Source: an uncultured Bryobacterales bacterium (GTDB lineage Bacteria > Acidobacteriota > Terriglobia > Bryobacterales > UBA6623). Taken from it: a DNA stretch of 64,000 nucleotides. Positions 45,958 to 55,211 of the stretch are shown piece by piece (within the stretch, counting starts at the first letter, position 1; every line of letters starts with the position of its first letter). The translations under genes and the position numbers were made by a program. The notes under the pieces are model-generated. The model searched no databases. It was not told where the DNA came from and worked only from the letters and a program-made list of their open reading frames with translations. The stretch covers positions 3,076,062 through 3,140,061 of the forward strand of contig OX638379.1 in assembly GCA_951813605.1 (NCBI GenBank), read 5' to 3'.

Positions 45958-46547
45958 GGGCAGAAGCTGCTCGCGCACGAAGGCGCGGGCGTGAGCCAAT
46001 GGCCGGTCTTTGGGCGAAAGAATGCTGCCACGTCCGCCATCGTGAGGCGGAGCATCTCCCGGGTCGTTTCGAACGAGCCACCGCTCTCGCGGGAAAGCGT
46101 TTGTGACTCGTGGCCCGGAACCGTATCGGTTCCACTCAGAGGTCGAATATATTGGCGCAGACCATCGTCCAGCGAACCGGAATGGTTGGCACCCCGGGGG
46201 CGAACCACACATTCATATTTGAATGGGCCTAACAGGGGGTCGTCTGCGAAGCGCAGATGGCGGTCGGAGACGAACGCCTCAATCAAGTCGAGTTCCTCCT
46301 CGTTGTTCTGAAAGACGAAGAGGTGGTCTCGCCGGTGAGGTCCATCGGCAGCGCCTGTCTTTCAATCTGGATGAGGAAGGTCGGCTTGAAGGTGTGTCGG
46401 TCCCTGCGCGCTCGGAAGGTCAATTCCCGGCACGCACAGCCGGGTGCCGCCGTACTGGCCCATGGAGTCGAGCGGATCGACGCTGGACGGACATCGGGTG
46501 CCCTGCCGCCGTGCCAACGACTGCCGTGGAACGCTGTCGTCCTTCGG
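45958..46547. other. Intergenic stretch with dispersed repeat
   Basis: 590 bases between the dehalogenase-like gene and the convergent dehydratase gene. It holds the repeat at 46108-46209; the remainder has no supported gene. Confidence 0.5.
46108..46209 (-). repeat. Dispersed 102-bp repeat with hairpin, copy 2
   Basis: Minus-strand match to 7071-7172. The terminal hairpin GGAACCG-TAT-CGGTTCC is at 46117-46133. Same length as copy 1, diverged in the middle, stem unchanged. Confidence 0.55.
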
Positions 46548-47855
46548 TCACGCAACGTCGAAGTCCCATCCGAATCCCGGCTTCTCCGAAGGCTGAACGT
46601 AGATTCCCTCCGGGCCGTGGGACAGCCTCCGTTGTTCCGCATACAGCTCGTAGACCTCGTCTGGCCCGCCCGGAGCCGGAATCGTCGTCTCCGCCCAGCT
46701 AAGTTGAGGCAGCGTCACAAGGTAGTGGATAGCGTCCGGGGCACCTCCCGCGTGCGGAATCAGTCGCACGCCGTGCGCGAGCGCCATGGCACCGATCCGG
46801 CGCAGCTCCGTCATCCCTCCGCACCAGTTGATGTCCGGCTGCCAGATATCAACGGCGTCGTGGCTGAGCAGGCGCCGGAATCCGTACCGCGTGTACTCGT
46901 GTTCGCCTGTCGCGAGGAATGTCGACTTGATTCGGGACCGCAGCCGGGCGAACCCCTCGTATTCGTCAGGCGGCAGGACCTCCTCCAGCCAATACACTCG
47001 GTAGGCTTCCAGTGCATCCGCCAACTGGATCGTGTAGTCTTCCGAGAGCGCCATCCAGCAGTCGATCATGATCTCGCCGTCCGGCCCTAGCGCTTCCCGG
47101 GCCCGTTTCACAAGCGCCACGTTCTTTTTCAGGCCGTCACGGCCGTCCGCAGGGCCGTGCGGCAGAGCCAACTTGATCTTCTTGAAACCAAACGCGACGC
47201 TCTGCTCGATATCGTTTCCGGTCCCATAGGCGGGAACTCGCTCCCATGTCCTCCCGCCTAGCAGTTTGTACACAGGACTGTCCCAGACCTTGCCCGCGAT
47301 ATCCCACAGGGCAAGGTCCACTCCGCTGATGGCATGCACCACCGCGCCGGCGCGGCCATAGAACAGAGTCGCTCTCCACATGACATCCCACAGCCGCTCC
47401 GTGTCGAGCGGATTCTCGCCGAGCAGCAGTTTCTTGAGGTGTCCCTCGACGACTGGTCCGCCGCCGTGTCCGCCGCGCCCGTAGCCCTTGATGCCCTTGT
47501 TCGTTTCGATCTCGACAGTAAAGGCGCTGAGCGGCCCGCCGGGGTCAGGCATCCATTTGGAGCCCGGCCCGCGCCTGCCGGTGTACTTCGGGTAGATCTC
47601 GATGGGACGCGCCGCTTCTCGATTGGCCCAGTACGAGCCAGGGTCCGGGGTGTAGGCGGGCAGGGGCTGTCTCGGCCGGGTCCTCACCAGCCTCACTCCG
47701 GTAATCCTCAAGCCGCCTTCAACCGGCCAGGGAGCCTGCGCGCCCGATGCTGGATGCAGATGCGACGATGTCCCGCCCGCTGCGACGAGGCAAGCCCACC
47801 GCAACAGGCTCCTGCGGCCAATGGCCTTGCTCGCGGAAAGTGTAGTGGCTTGCAT
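46548..47855 (-). CDS. Tat-exported L-rhamnonate-dehydratase-like enolase-superfamily enzyme
   Basis: 435 aa. ATG 47855 has GGAGG ten bases upstream. The leader GRRSLLRWACLVAAG looks like a twin-arginine signal. The body follows the L-rhamnonate dehydratase subgroup of the enolase superfamily: GGGPVVEGHLKKLL, GENPLDTERLWDVMWRATL, KLALPHGPADG, IDCWMAL (metal ligand Asp265), WLEEVLPP (Glu291), TGEHEYTRYGF (Glu318) and IPHAGG (His368). Such enzymes dehydrate sugar acids to 2-keto-3-deoxy acids using Mg2+. Known relatives are cytoplasmic, so export is unusual. It lies 197 bp downstream of a TonB receptor on the same strand, suggesting a shared uptake/degradation task. The exact substrate is uncertain. 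Confidence 0.88.
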   Translation of the reverse strand: MQATTLSASKAIGRRSLLRWACLVAAGGTSSHLHPASGAQAPWPVEGGLRITGVRLVRTRPRQPLPAYTPDPGSYWANREAARPIEIYPKYTGRRGPGSKWMPDPGGPLSAFTVEIETNKGIKGYGRGGHGGGPVVEGHLKKLLLGENPLDTERLWDVMWRATLFYGRAGAVVHAISGVDLALWDIAGKVWDSPVYKLLGGRTWERVPAYGTGNDIEQSVAFGFKKIKLALPHGPADGRDGLKKNVALVKRAREALGPDGEIMIDCWMALSEDYTIQLADALEAYRVYWLEEVLPPDEYEGFARLRSRIKSTFLATGEHEYTRYGFRRLLSHDAVDIWQPDINWCGGMTELRRIGAMALAHGVRLIPHAGGAPDAIHYLVTLPQLSWAETTIPAPGGPDEVYELYAEQRRLSHGPEGIYVQPSEKPGFGWDFDVA

Positions 47856-48052
47856 CAATCCGGAACCTCCGGCTGGGCGTGGTGCTCCGCTACATTATCC
47901 TCGGCCCGCGCCTAGGATTGGCGACCATCCGGCAAGGGTTTCGCCTGCCGCGCCAGGCAAGCGCGCCAGCGGCGACAAGAGGTCGGCCCCGCCGCCCCCG
48001 GCGGCTGCCATGCCAGCGGCAGAAGATCTTGCAAGCGATTCCTGGCACAAGC

Positions 48053-51000
48053 TCAGAACTGCAGCCGCAACGCGAGTTGAATCTGGCGCGGACCGTTTGC
48101 CTGGCCGACCACGCGGCCGAAGTTCGGATTGCCGAGGACGGTATTGGGGGCGCCGAAGACGGGATGATTGAACACATTGAACGCTTCCGCCCGGAACTGC
48201 ACCTTCCAGCGCTCTCCGTATCGGAAGTTCTTGAACAGGGAGAAGTCCAGCGCTTCCACGAAGTCATCGCGCAGAGTGGGATGCACGCGTCCTACGTTCC
48301 CGAACGTGAACTGCGCCGGACGCAAGAACTGATCCGGATCGAACCAGCGCCGCAAGGTCTTCGCGGAGCCGATGCCGGCGCTCTGTCCGGTGGAATCCGG
48401 CCGCTGTCCTCCGCCGAACGACCGGCTGGTGTTCTGGTTGACCCGGAAACGGAGCGGGAGCCCGCTGTTCAACGTACCGATCCCGTTGATTTGCCACTGT
48501 CCCAAGACGGCGTCCAGTGCCTTGTTCCAGTTCCCGCCGAACCGCTTCCCCCGTCCGAACGGCAGTTCGTAAGTGAAGTTGGTCACCAGCCTGTGCGTCT
48601 GGTTGTAAACGGACACGGAACGATCGCAGTGTCGACAGTACGCGTTGGTCTCGTTCGATCCGAGCCACACATCGTCGCCTCCGTCGGAGATCGTCTTGGC
48701 AAACGTGTACGCCACCATGAAGCTCGTGCCGGCAGCAAACCGTTGCTCCAATCGCGTCTGGAAGGAATGGTAGTTCGAATTCCCCCAGCCCTGCTTCGGA
48801 AGCCTGGCGCCAGGGTATTGCGGAAACGGCGTCAGCAACTGACCTCGCTGCACCCTGGGCTGAGACATCACGCCCGTAGGAATGATGCCGAAGAACGGGT
48901 TGTCCACGAGCTGCAGCAGATTGTTGTCCGGCGAAATCAGGTCCGGGTGCAGTTGATCCACCTGCCAGTCGAGCGGGAGATGGGTCCCCTTGCTGCCTGC
49001 GTATGCCACTTCCCACAGCAGGTTCGCAGCCAGGGATCTCTGAATCGTGAAGTTCCATTGCTGGTTGTAGGGGACGGGCATGCTCGCCGGGTACGGAGCC
49101 TGCGACACCGCCTGCCCCAAGGCGGCTGCCACCCCGTTCTTGTCGCCCTCCGCGAAGTTGATGCCGTCGGGGAACGGGTCGCTCATGTTGCGGAACGGGG
49201 AGACCCCGTCCAGCGTCGCAAGCCACTGGGTGCTGGCGTTGTACACGGTTCCCGAACCCAGGCGGCCGGCGGCACCGTAGATTGCAGCGTCAAAGTACAG
49301 CCCGTAGCCGCCCCGAAGCAGGGTCTTTTCGCCGACCTGGTAGGCAAATCCGAACCGCGGGTTCAGATTCTTCCATTGGGTTGGGTGCAGCCTGTTGCTG
49401 TCCATGCCCTTGCCGGGGAACAGATAGCCGCCGCGCACCTCGAACCCGACATCGTCGCTGACGGGGTTTCTCACCGCGGGGTCGAAGACCGTGATCCGGT
49501 CGTAGCGTTCCGTCTTGCCGGTCTCGACATCCCAGCGCAATCCCAAATTGAGAGTCAGCCTGCGGTTCACCTTGTAGTCGTCTTGAAGGTAAATGCCGAA
49601 ATAGCGGTTGGCACTTGCCGGGCGGCTGTTGTGGGTGAGCGCTCCCCTCGCACCCGTGCCCAGCAGAAACGATGCCAGCCCGTGTCCCGCCCGGCCGCTT
49701 GGCCTCCGCGGGTCCGGTCCCTGCGTCATAGCCCGGGTGAAATTGAACACCGGGTTGTACGTGCGCTGACTGTAATTGACGAAATTGAACCGGACGTCCC
49801 CGCCGAATTTCAGATTGTGCCGTCCGGACACTCGCGTGAGGTTCGCCAAGAGAGTGTGCACCATGATCGAGGACTTGTAGTTCAGATGATGCTGGGCAGC
49901 CGGTGCCTTGAAGTCCTGGACGTTGTATCTCGGAAACATCAGCACATCGGCCCCCTCCTCCATATAGGCCGGGTAGCCTAGGCTTGATGGCGCGAAGCCT
50001 AGATGCCCCACTTCGCGGTCCAGGATGGATCGCCCCAAGCCCCATCGCATGTTCAAGACCGTCTTGGCGTTGATTGTGTTCGTGTAGTCTACTGCGGCGT
50101 TCTGTTGACGGCTGTATATGCTCACGCAATCCGGGTGCGGGCAGGCTGGGTTGTCCGGCCAGGTTTGTGGCGTGTCATTGGTGTGGCCGAAGTAGTTGTA
50201 GCGCACGAAAAGGCGCTGCCGGTCGCTTAGATTGTGATCCACCTTGCCCGTCAGGCGATTGGAGTCGTTGGGCCGCGAGAACTGGCCGACCCAATTGAAT
50301 TGATTGGTGAAATTGTTCCCAGGCGAGTTTGCCTCCGGGTAGTAGTCCAGGATGTTCCGGGAGATGGGATCGATCATGCTCGCCGGAATCCTGTTGTTGG
50401 GAAACGGATCGCGCACGAATCGACCGGGATTGGCTGGGTCCGGCTGGGTCGTGAACGGATTGTGGACCGCTCGCAGCAAGCCGCCGGCGTTCCGTGTTTC
50501 GGAAAAATCGCCTTGATGCTGCAGGCCGGTCGGAACCGTGAGCCGTCGTAGCGCCGCAGATCGCGCATACCTTGACTCCAGGTTCACAAAGTAAAATGTC
50601 TTGTCCGCGACGACCGGTCCGCCGACGCTGCCGCCGTACTCGTGACGTTTGAACTCCCCCAGTTCCCGGCCGCTCGCATTGGCGAAGAAATTGTTGGCAT
50701 CCATCGAGCTGTCTCGCGTGTACCAGAACGCGGTGCCGTGAACGTCGTTGGTGCCCGACTTGGTCGCCAGCGTCAGCACGCCGCCGCCGGTGCGGCCGTA
50801 TTCGGCAGAGAACCCGTTTGTCTGCACCCGGAATTCCTGGATGCCATCGGCGGAGGGCACTCCGGTCGCGAACTGCCGCCCTTCGGCGATGCCGTTCGAG
50901 TTAACCGACACGCCGTCGAGCAGAATGGCGTTGGACGATTCGCGGCCGCCGTTGGCGATGAACCGGCCCTGCACGTGAAACGCCTCGCCGATGCCTCCGG

Positions 51001-51517
51001 TGGAAGACGTGGGCCTGCTGGCGTAGACCCCCGCCGTCAGCAACGCCAAGGTGAACACGTTGCGGCCATTCAACGGCAGATCCAGGATTTTCTTGTTCTC
51101 AATGACGGCGCTTAAAGTCGATGTGCCGGTTTCCAGCTCTAGCGCGTTGGCCGTCACCGATACTGACTCCGTTACGGCACCCAGCTCCAAAACGATGTCC
51201 GCCGAGATTTTCTGCTGGGTCGAAACCGAAATGGCGTCCAGCAGATATCGGCTGAACCCGGATGCTTCCGCGGACAGGCTGTACGTGCCGGGGGGCAATT
51301 GCGCGACCACGTAAAACCCTTGTTCGTTCGAGACGGACCGGAAGGTCGCATTGCGGTCGACATCGGTAACGCTAATGGCCACGTCCGGCACGGCGGCACC
51401 GGACTGGTCCGCCACGAGTCCTGAAATTGATCCCAATGACGTCTGTCCCGACGCGGCCGGGACAAGCAATGCGGCAATCACCACGGCTACGGCAGTAATT
51501 CCTGAATACGTTTTCAT
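48053..51517 (-). CDS. Oar-like TonB-dependent receptor 1
   Basis: 1154 aa. GGAGGGCCAAGTC precedes ATG 51517. Signal peptide (MKTYSGITAVAVVIAALLVP, cut after ASG). Residues about 28-110 are a carboxypeptidase-regulatory/SpaA-like beta sandwich (GSISGLVADQSGAAVPDVAI), then a plug (about 120-240; LPLNGRNVFTLALLTAGVYA) and a long barrel ending LALRLQF with the C-terminal Phe needed for outer-membrane assembly. Such receptors take up large substrates across the outer membrane with energy from TonB. Divergent from a second receptor 370 bp away and followed by the dehydratase gene. Ligand unknown. Confidence 0.92.
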   Translation of the reverse strand: MKTYSGITAVAVVIAALLVPAASGQTSLGSISGLVADQSGAAVPDVAISVTDVDRNATFRSVSNEQGFYVVAQLPPGTYSLSAEASGFSRYLLDAISVSTQQKISADIVLELGAVTESVSVTANALELETGTSTLSAVIENKKILDLPLNGRNVFTLALLTAGVYASRPTSSTGGIGEAFHVQGRFIANGGRESSNAILLDGVSVNSNGIAEGRQFATGVPSADGIQEFRVQTNGFSAEYGRTGGGVLTLATKSGTNDVHGTAFWYTRDSSMDANNFFANASGRELGEFKRHEYGGSVGGPVVADKTFYFVNLESRYARSAALRRLTVPTGLQHQGDFSETRNAGGLLRAVHNPFTTQPDPANPGRFVRDPFPNNRIPASMIDPISRNILDYYPEANSPGNNFTNQFNWVGQFSRPNDSNRLTGKVDHNLSDRQRLFVRYNYFGHTNDTPQTWPDNPACPHPDCVSIYSRQQNAAVDYTNTINAKTVLNMRWGLGRSILDREVGHLGFAPSSLGYPAYMEEGADVLMFPRYNVQDFKAPAAQHHLNYKSSIMVHTLLANLTRVSGRHNLKFGGDVRFNFVNYSQRTYNPVFNFTRAMTQGPDPRRPSGRAGHGLASFLLGTGARGALTHNSRPASANRYFGIYLQDDYKVNRRLTLNLGLRWDVETGKTERYDRITVFDPAVRNPVSDDVGFEVRGGYLFPGKGMDSNRLHPTQWKNLNPRFGFAYQVGEKTLLRGGYGLYFDAAIYGAAGRLGSGTVYNASTQWLATLDGVSPFRNMSDPFPDGINFAEGDKNGVAAALGQAVSQAPYPASMPVPYNQQWNFTIQRSLAANLLWEVAYAGSKGTHLPLDWQVDQLHPDLISPDNNLLQLVDNPFFGIIPTGVMSQPRVQRGQLLTPFPQYPGARLPKQGWGNSNYHSFQTRLEQRFAAGTSFMVAYTFAKTISDGGDDVWLGSNETNAYCRHCDRSVSVYNQTHRLVTNFTYELPFGRGKRFGGNWNKALDAVLGQWQINGIGTLNSGLPLRFRVNQNTSRSFGGGQRPDSTGQSAGIGSAKTLRRWFDPDQFLRPAQFTFGNVGRVHPTLRDDFVEALDFSLFKNFRYGERWKVQFRAEAFNVFNHPVFGAPNTVLGNPNFGRVVGQANGPRQIQLALRLQF

Positions 51518-51887
51518 GACTTGGCCCTCCTAGCCTGACGATCGAATGCCAGCTGCATCCTATCGCACCTAAGCAATTAGATCATAGGGACTGCGCAAGA
51601 ATATCCGAGGACATGAGACTCGATAGTCGAAAATAACGAACGGAACTCTCCTGGCTTCCAATTGCCGGGTCGCCTGCGGTGCCTGATCGCCGGAAATCCC
51701 GCGAGTCGGCACCGCTTGACCGGCGCTTTCCTGCGGACGCAACTGGTGCCCCGCCCGACCTGTGCCGATGCCCTCCGCCCGGTCCTCTGGGTGTCCGTTC
51801 ACGCCGCCCCGGCGGCTGGCCAGAGGCTGATTTGCGATACTGTTCGCGACCAGGCCCGTCCGTGAGCAGGCCTGGCCTGGGGGGACC
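51518..51887. promoter_or_regulatory. Divergent intergenic region between two TonB receptors
   Basis: 370 bases holding the upstream regions of both receptor genes. Ribosome sites are seen on each side (GGAGGG before 51517; GGGGGGACC before 51888). I did not find convincing promoter hexamers or operators. Confidence 0.4.
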
Positions 51888-54800
51888 ATGAATCGCATCT
51901 TCTACTCGTTGACCGCTCTGCTGGTGCTCGCCGCTGGTGTCGCTAGCGCTCAGTTCAGCGGTGCCATCGAGGGTTTTGTGAAGGACGGAACTGGCGCGGT
52001 GATTCCTGGTGCCGAAATCCTTGTGACCGACGAGAATCTCGGCTTGGAGCGCGAGGCGACCTCGAACGAGACCGGGTACTTCCGGGTCGGCGAGCTGCCC
52101 GCCGGCTCGTATGGCGCCAGCGTGGCTTCGGCCGGCTTCGTCACCTGGTCCACGACCGGGCTCATCGTGCGAAGCAACGAGACGCGGACGCTGTACCCGG
52201 AAATGCAGATCGGCGAGGTGACGACCTCGATCACGATCGAAGCCGACACAAGCGCGGTCAACACGACCGAGGTCGACAACACGAATTACATCGACGAGGA
52301 GTCGCTGAAGAACCAGCCCCTCCCGCGCAACACCATCTGGCAGTTGTCGACCCTGGTGCCGGGCGTGACAGGGTCGGGCGAAACAAGCGGCACCAACGGG
52401 GCCTTTGTCGACAACTACCAAGGCGAGATGGGATTGCGGATCAACGCCTCCGGCCAGAGGCAGGGGGCCAATCTAGTCATGCTGAACGGCAGCTACGCGG
52501 AAGTGCCGTCAAGGGACGGGACGTTCATGGTGAGCCCGATCCCCGACTCCCTCCAGGAGTTCCGCGTCGAGGCGCAGAACTTCTCCGCCGCTAAGGGCAG
52601 GTCGTCGGGCGCATTTCTGGAGCTGGTGACGAAGTCCGGAACGAATGAACTGCACGGGACCGTAGGCTACCTGTACACGAACAACAGCCTCACTGCGCGC
52701 ACCATCGCGCAGGGCGCGATCACCGACTTCGCGCAGAAGAACTTGTGGGCGACCGTGGGAGGTCCGATCAAGCGCAACCGGACTTTCGTGTTCGGAGCGT
52801 TCGATTTCCTGCGAGCGAGCACTTCCACGACTACGGTCGGCGTTGCCGAAACGCCGGAGTTCCGCAGCTACGTCAGTGCGAACTTCCCGCAGTCAGTCGC
52901 TTCCCGAGTCTTCGCCCTTTCCCCGGCCATCGATCCGACCAGCGACATTATCACGGTCGGGGAACTCAAGGCGAGGAATCCCGGACAGTTCGATGCCATG
53001 TCCACGATCCCGGACACGCTGCCCGCGGTCGGCACTGTCAATTCCAGCGCCTCGGTGCCCCGCCAGGGCCAGCAGTATCAGGTACGTGTCGACCATCACT
53101 TCAGTGCCAGCGACCGGCTGTTCGGCTACTACTACAAGTCCGACGGGAACAGGCAGTTCGCCAACCTGATTCGACCGGCCTACGCGCGCTGGTCGCCGGT
53201 GCTCAACACGTGGACGAAATTCGACTGGAATCACGTTTTCTCGGCCACCTTCATGAACAGCATGGGCTTCCGCTATTCGAGGCAGACGGGCGAGCAGCAA
53301 GCCCCGCTCGGCGAGGGAGCGGTGGACGTGCCGAATATCGGGATCTCGGGGACGCAGGGCTTCGGAGCCTGGGGCCCGGGGGGATGGACGACGCCGACCT
53401 GGGAGTGGCGCGACATGGCGACCTTGAACAAGGGCAAGCACACGGTGCAGTTCGGTGGCGAGTATGTCCGGCCGGACGACACCGTTCCATGGCGCAAGAC
53501 GCTGACCCGGCCCACATTCGGCTTCGCCAACCTGCTCGACTTCGCGCAGGACAAGCCCACCTCGCAATTCGGACCGGCGGTGAACCTAGCCACCGGTGAA
53601 GTGGGTGGCGCCTACCTCAGCTACCACACGTCCTTCGTAGGCATGTTCGTGCAGGACAACTGGCGCCTGCGGCCCGGCTTCTCGCTGAACCTGGGCGTGC
53701 GGGTGGACAACTACGGCGAGGGGATCCGCTACACGGAAGCGTCCGACCAGGGCTGCTACCTCTTCGCCGGCCAAGGCTCGGACTCAATGGAGCGGATCGC
53801 CAACGGGTATGCCGAGTGTCGGCAGACGGCCACCGACAGGCTGCCTTGGATGATCAGTCCTCGGCTCGGATTCGCCTGGGATGTCTTCAGCAACGGATCG
53901 CTGTCGATCCGCGGAGGGTACGGCATGTACCGCGACCGGATCGCCCAAAACTGGTTTTCCACGCTCAACCTGCTCGGTCCGCCGGCGACTGCCACCCCCA
54001 GCCTGAACGTGCTGCAAGGTGACACGCTGACCTACGGACTCGGGAACTGGGGCGAGTTGGATGCGCTCGCCCAAGACGCCTCGCCCGACATCTGGCCGAA
54101 GCCGAACGTAACCTACGAACTGAACGAACGCGGTGGTGTGCGCGGTCTGCGTTCCAGCATCTTGAGCGTGGACCAGAACATGAAAATCCCCACCGCGCAC
54201 AGCTGGATGCTCAGCGTCCAGAAGCGGCTCGGGCCGGATTCCATGGCGGAGGTGAACTACACCGGCTCGGCCGACCACAACCTGACCGTGCACAGCGACG
54301 TCAACCGATTCGCCGGCGATCTGCTGGACGGGCGGCTGGACCGGCTCAATCCGTTCTTCGGCGCGGTCCAGCGCCGCTGGACCGGTGCCAACTCGAACGC
54401 CCACCTGCTGTCATTGATGTTCCACAAGCGCCACACGCGCGGCCTGTCGATGCGGGCTGTCTACACTTACGCCAAGGTCCTGGACCACTTCAGCACCAGC
54501 GGTTTGCCGCAGGCTTCGGTTCCGGCGACCCCTGTGTTCGACGTCTGGAACCTGCGCGCTCAACGCGGCCGGGCCGACTTCGACATCCGGCAGCGCCTGA
54601 CGTTCGATGCGATGTGGGAGGTCCAGGTCGCTGAAGGCGGAATGGCTCCGGCACTGCGCTCGGTCATCAACGGCTGGCGCTTCGGCACGGTCGGCGTGAT
54701 GCAGTCCGGCCTGCCGTTCACGGTCCTGACCTCGGCATCGTATCCGGCTGGGGACTTCAACGCGGATGGGCTCAACAGCGATCTGCCGAACGCCCCGGCA

Positions 54801-55142
54801 TTCGGCAACTCTGTGAGCGGGCTGACTAGGAGCGACTACCTCACCGGACTCTTCCGGGCGTCGGACTTTCCAGCGCCAGTGGCGGGCCGGCAGGGTGATC
54901 TGGGTCGCAACACATTCTCGCACCCAGGCCTTTTCAACGTGAGCCTGCTGATTTCGCGTGAATTCAAGCTCCCCGGACTCTCGGAAGCCACGATCCTGCA
55001 ACTGCGCGGGGAAGTGTTCAATTTGATCAACCGTGCCAATCTCGACCGTGTCGTGAACAACATGACTAGCGGGCTTTTTGGCCGGGTCACGAATTCCATC
55101 GGACCTCGCTCGGCACAGATCGGAATGCGCCTTCAGTTCTGA
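51888..55142 (+). CDS. Oar-like TonB-dependent receptor 2
   Basis: 1084 aa. Signal peptide MNRIFYSLTALLVLAAGVAS. Carboxypeptidase-regulatory-like domain about 25-105 (GAIEGFVKDGTGAVIPGAEI), plug with NQPLPRNTIWQLSTLVPGVT, barrel with FVGMFVQDNWRLRPGFSLNL and the end IGMRLQF. Only distantly similar to the divergent receptor, so it is a different family member. Followed 69 bp downstream by CRTAC1/UnbV and TPR genes on the same strand, a frequent arrangement in Acidobacteriota. The ligand cannot be read; peptide, glycan and small-molecule ligands are all possible. Confidence 0.92.
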   Translation: MNRIFYSLTALLVLAAGVASAQFSGAIEGFVKDGTGAVIPGAEILVTDENLGLEREATSNETGYFRVGELPAGSYGASVASAGFVTWSTTGLIVRSNETRTLYPEMQIGEVTTSITIEADTSAVNTTEVDNTNYIDEESLKNQPLPRNTIWQLSTLVPGVTGSGETSGTNGAFVDNYQGEMGLRINASGQRQGANLVMLNGSYAEVPSRDGTFMVSPIPDSLQEFRVEAQNFSAAKGRSSGAFLELVTKSGTNELHGTVGYLYTNNSLTARTIAQGAITDFAQKNLWATVGGPIKRNRTFVFGAFDFLRASTSTTTVGVAETPEFRSYVSANFPQSVASRVFALSPAIDPTSDIITVGELKARNPGQFDAMSTIPDTLPAVGTVNSSASVPRQGQQYQVRVDHHFSASDRLFGYYYKSDGNRQFANLIRPAYARWSPVLNTWTKFDWNHVFSATFMNSMGFRYSRQTGEQQAPLGEGAVDVPNIGISGTQGFGAWGPGGWTTPTWEWRDMATLNKGKHTVQFGGEYVRPDDTVPWRKTLTRPTFGFANLLDFAQDKPTSQFGPAVNLATGEVGGAYLSYHTSFVGMFVQDNWRLRPGFSLNLGVRVDNYGEGIRYTEASDQGCYLFAGQGSDSMERIANGYAECRQTATDRLPWMISPRLGFAWDVFSNGSLSIRGGYGMYRDRIAQNWFSTLNLLGPPATATPSLNVLQGDTLTYGLGNWGELDALAQDASPDIWPKPNVTYELNERGGVRGLRSSILSVDQNMKIPTAHSWMLSVQKRLGPDSMAEVNYTGSADHNLTVHSDVNRFAGDLLDGRLDRLNPFFGAVQRRWTGANSNAHLLSLMFHKRHTRGLSMRAVYTYAKVLDHFSTSGLPQASVPATPVFDVWNLRAQRGRADFDIRQRLTFDAMWEVQVAEGGMAPALRSVINGWRFGTVGVMQSGLPFTVLTSASYPAGDFNADGLNSDLPNAPAFGNSVSGLTRSDYLTGLFRASDFPAPVAGRQGDLGRNTFSHPGLFNVSLLISREFKLPGLSEATILQLRGEVFNLINRANLDRVVNNMTSGLFGRVTNSIGPRSAQIGMRLQF

Positions 55143-55211
55143 GCGAGACGCCGGGGTCCGGAGGCTAGCCGTGCGGGCGGGCGTGCTTCCTGCCTAGCGC
55201 GGCAGCAGCAA

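Noticed and set aside
47879..49981. 700-aa plus-strand frame
   Set aside because: Antisense shadow of the TonB receptor, caused by high GC codon bias; no domain.
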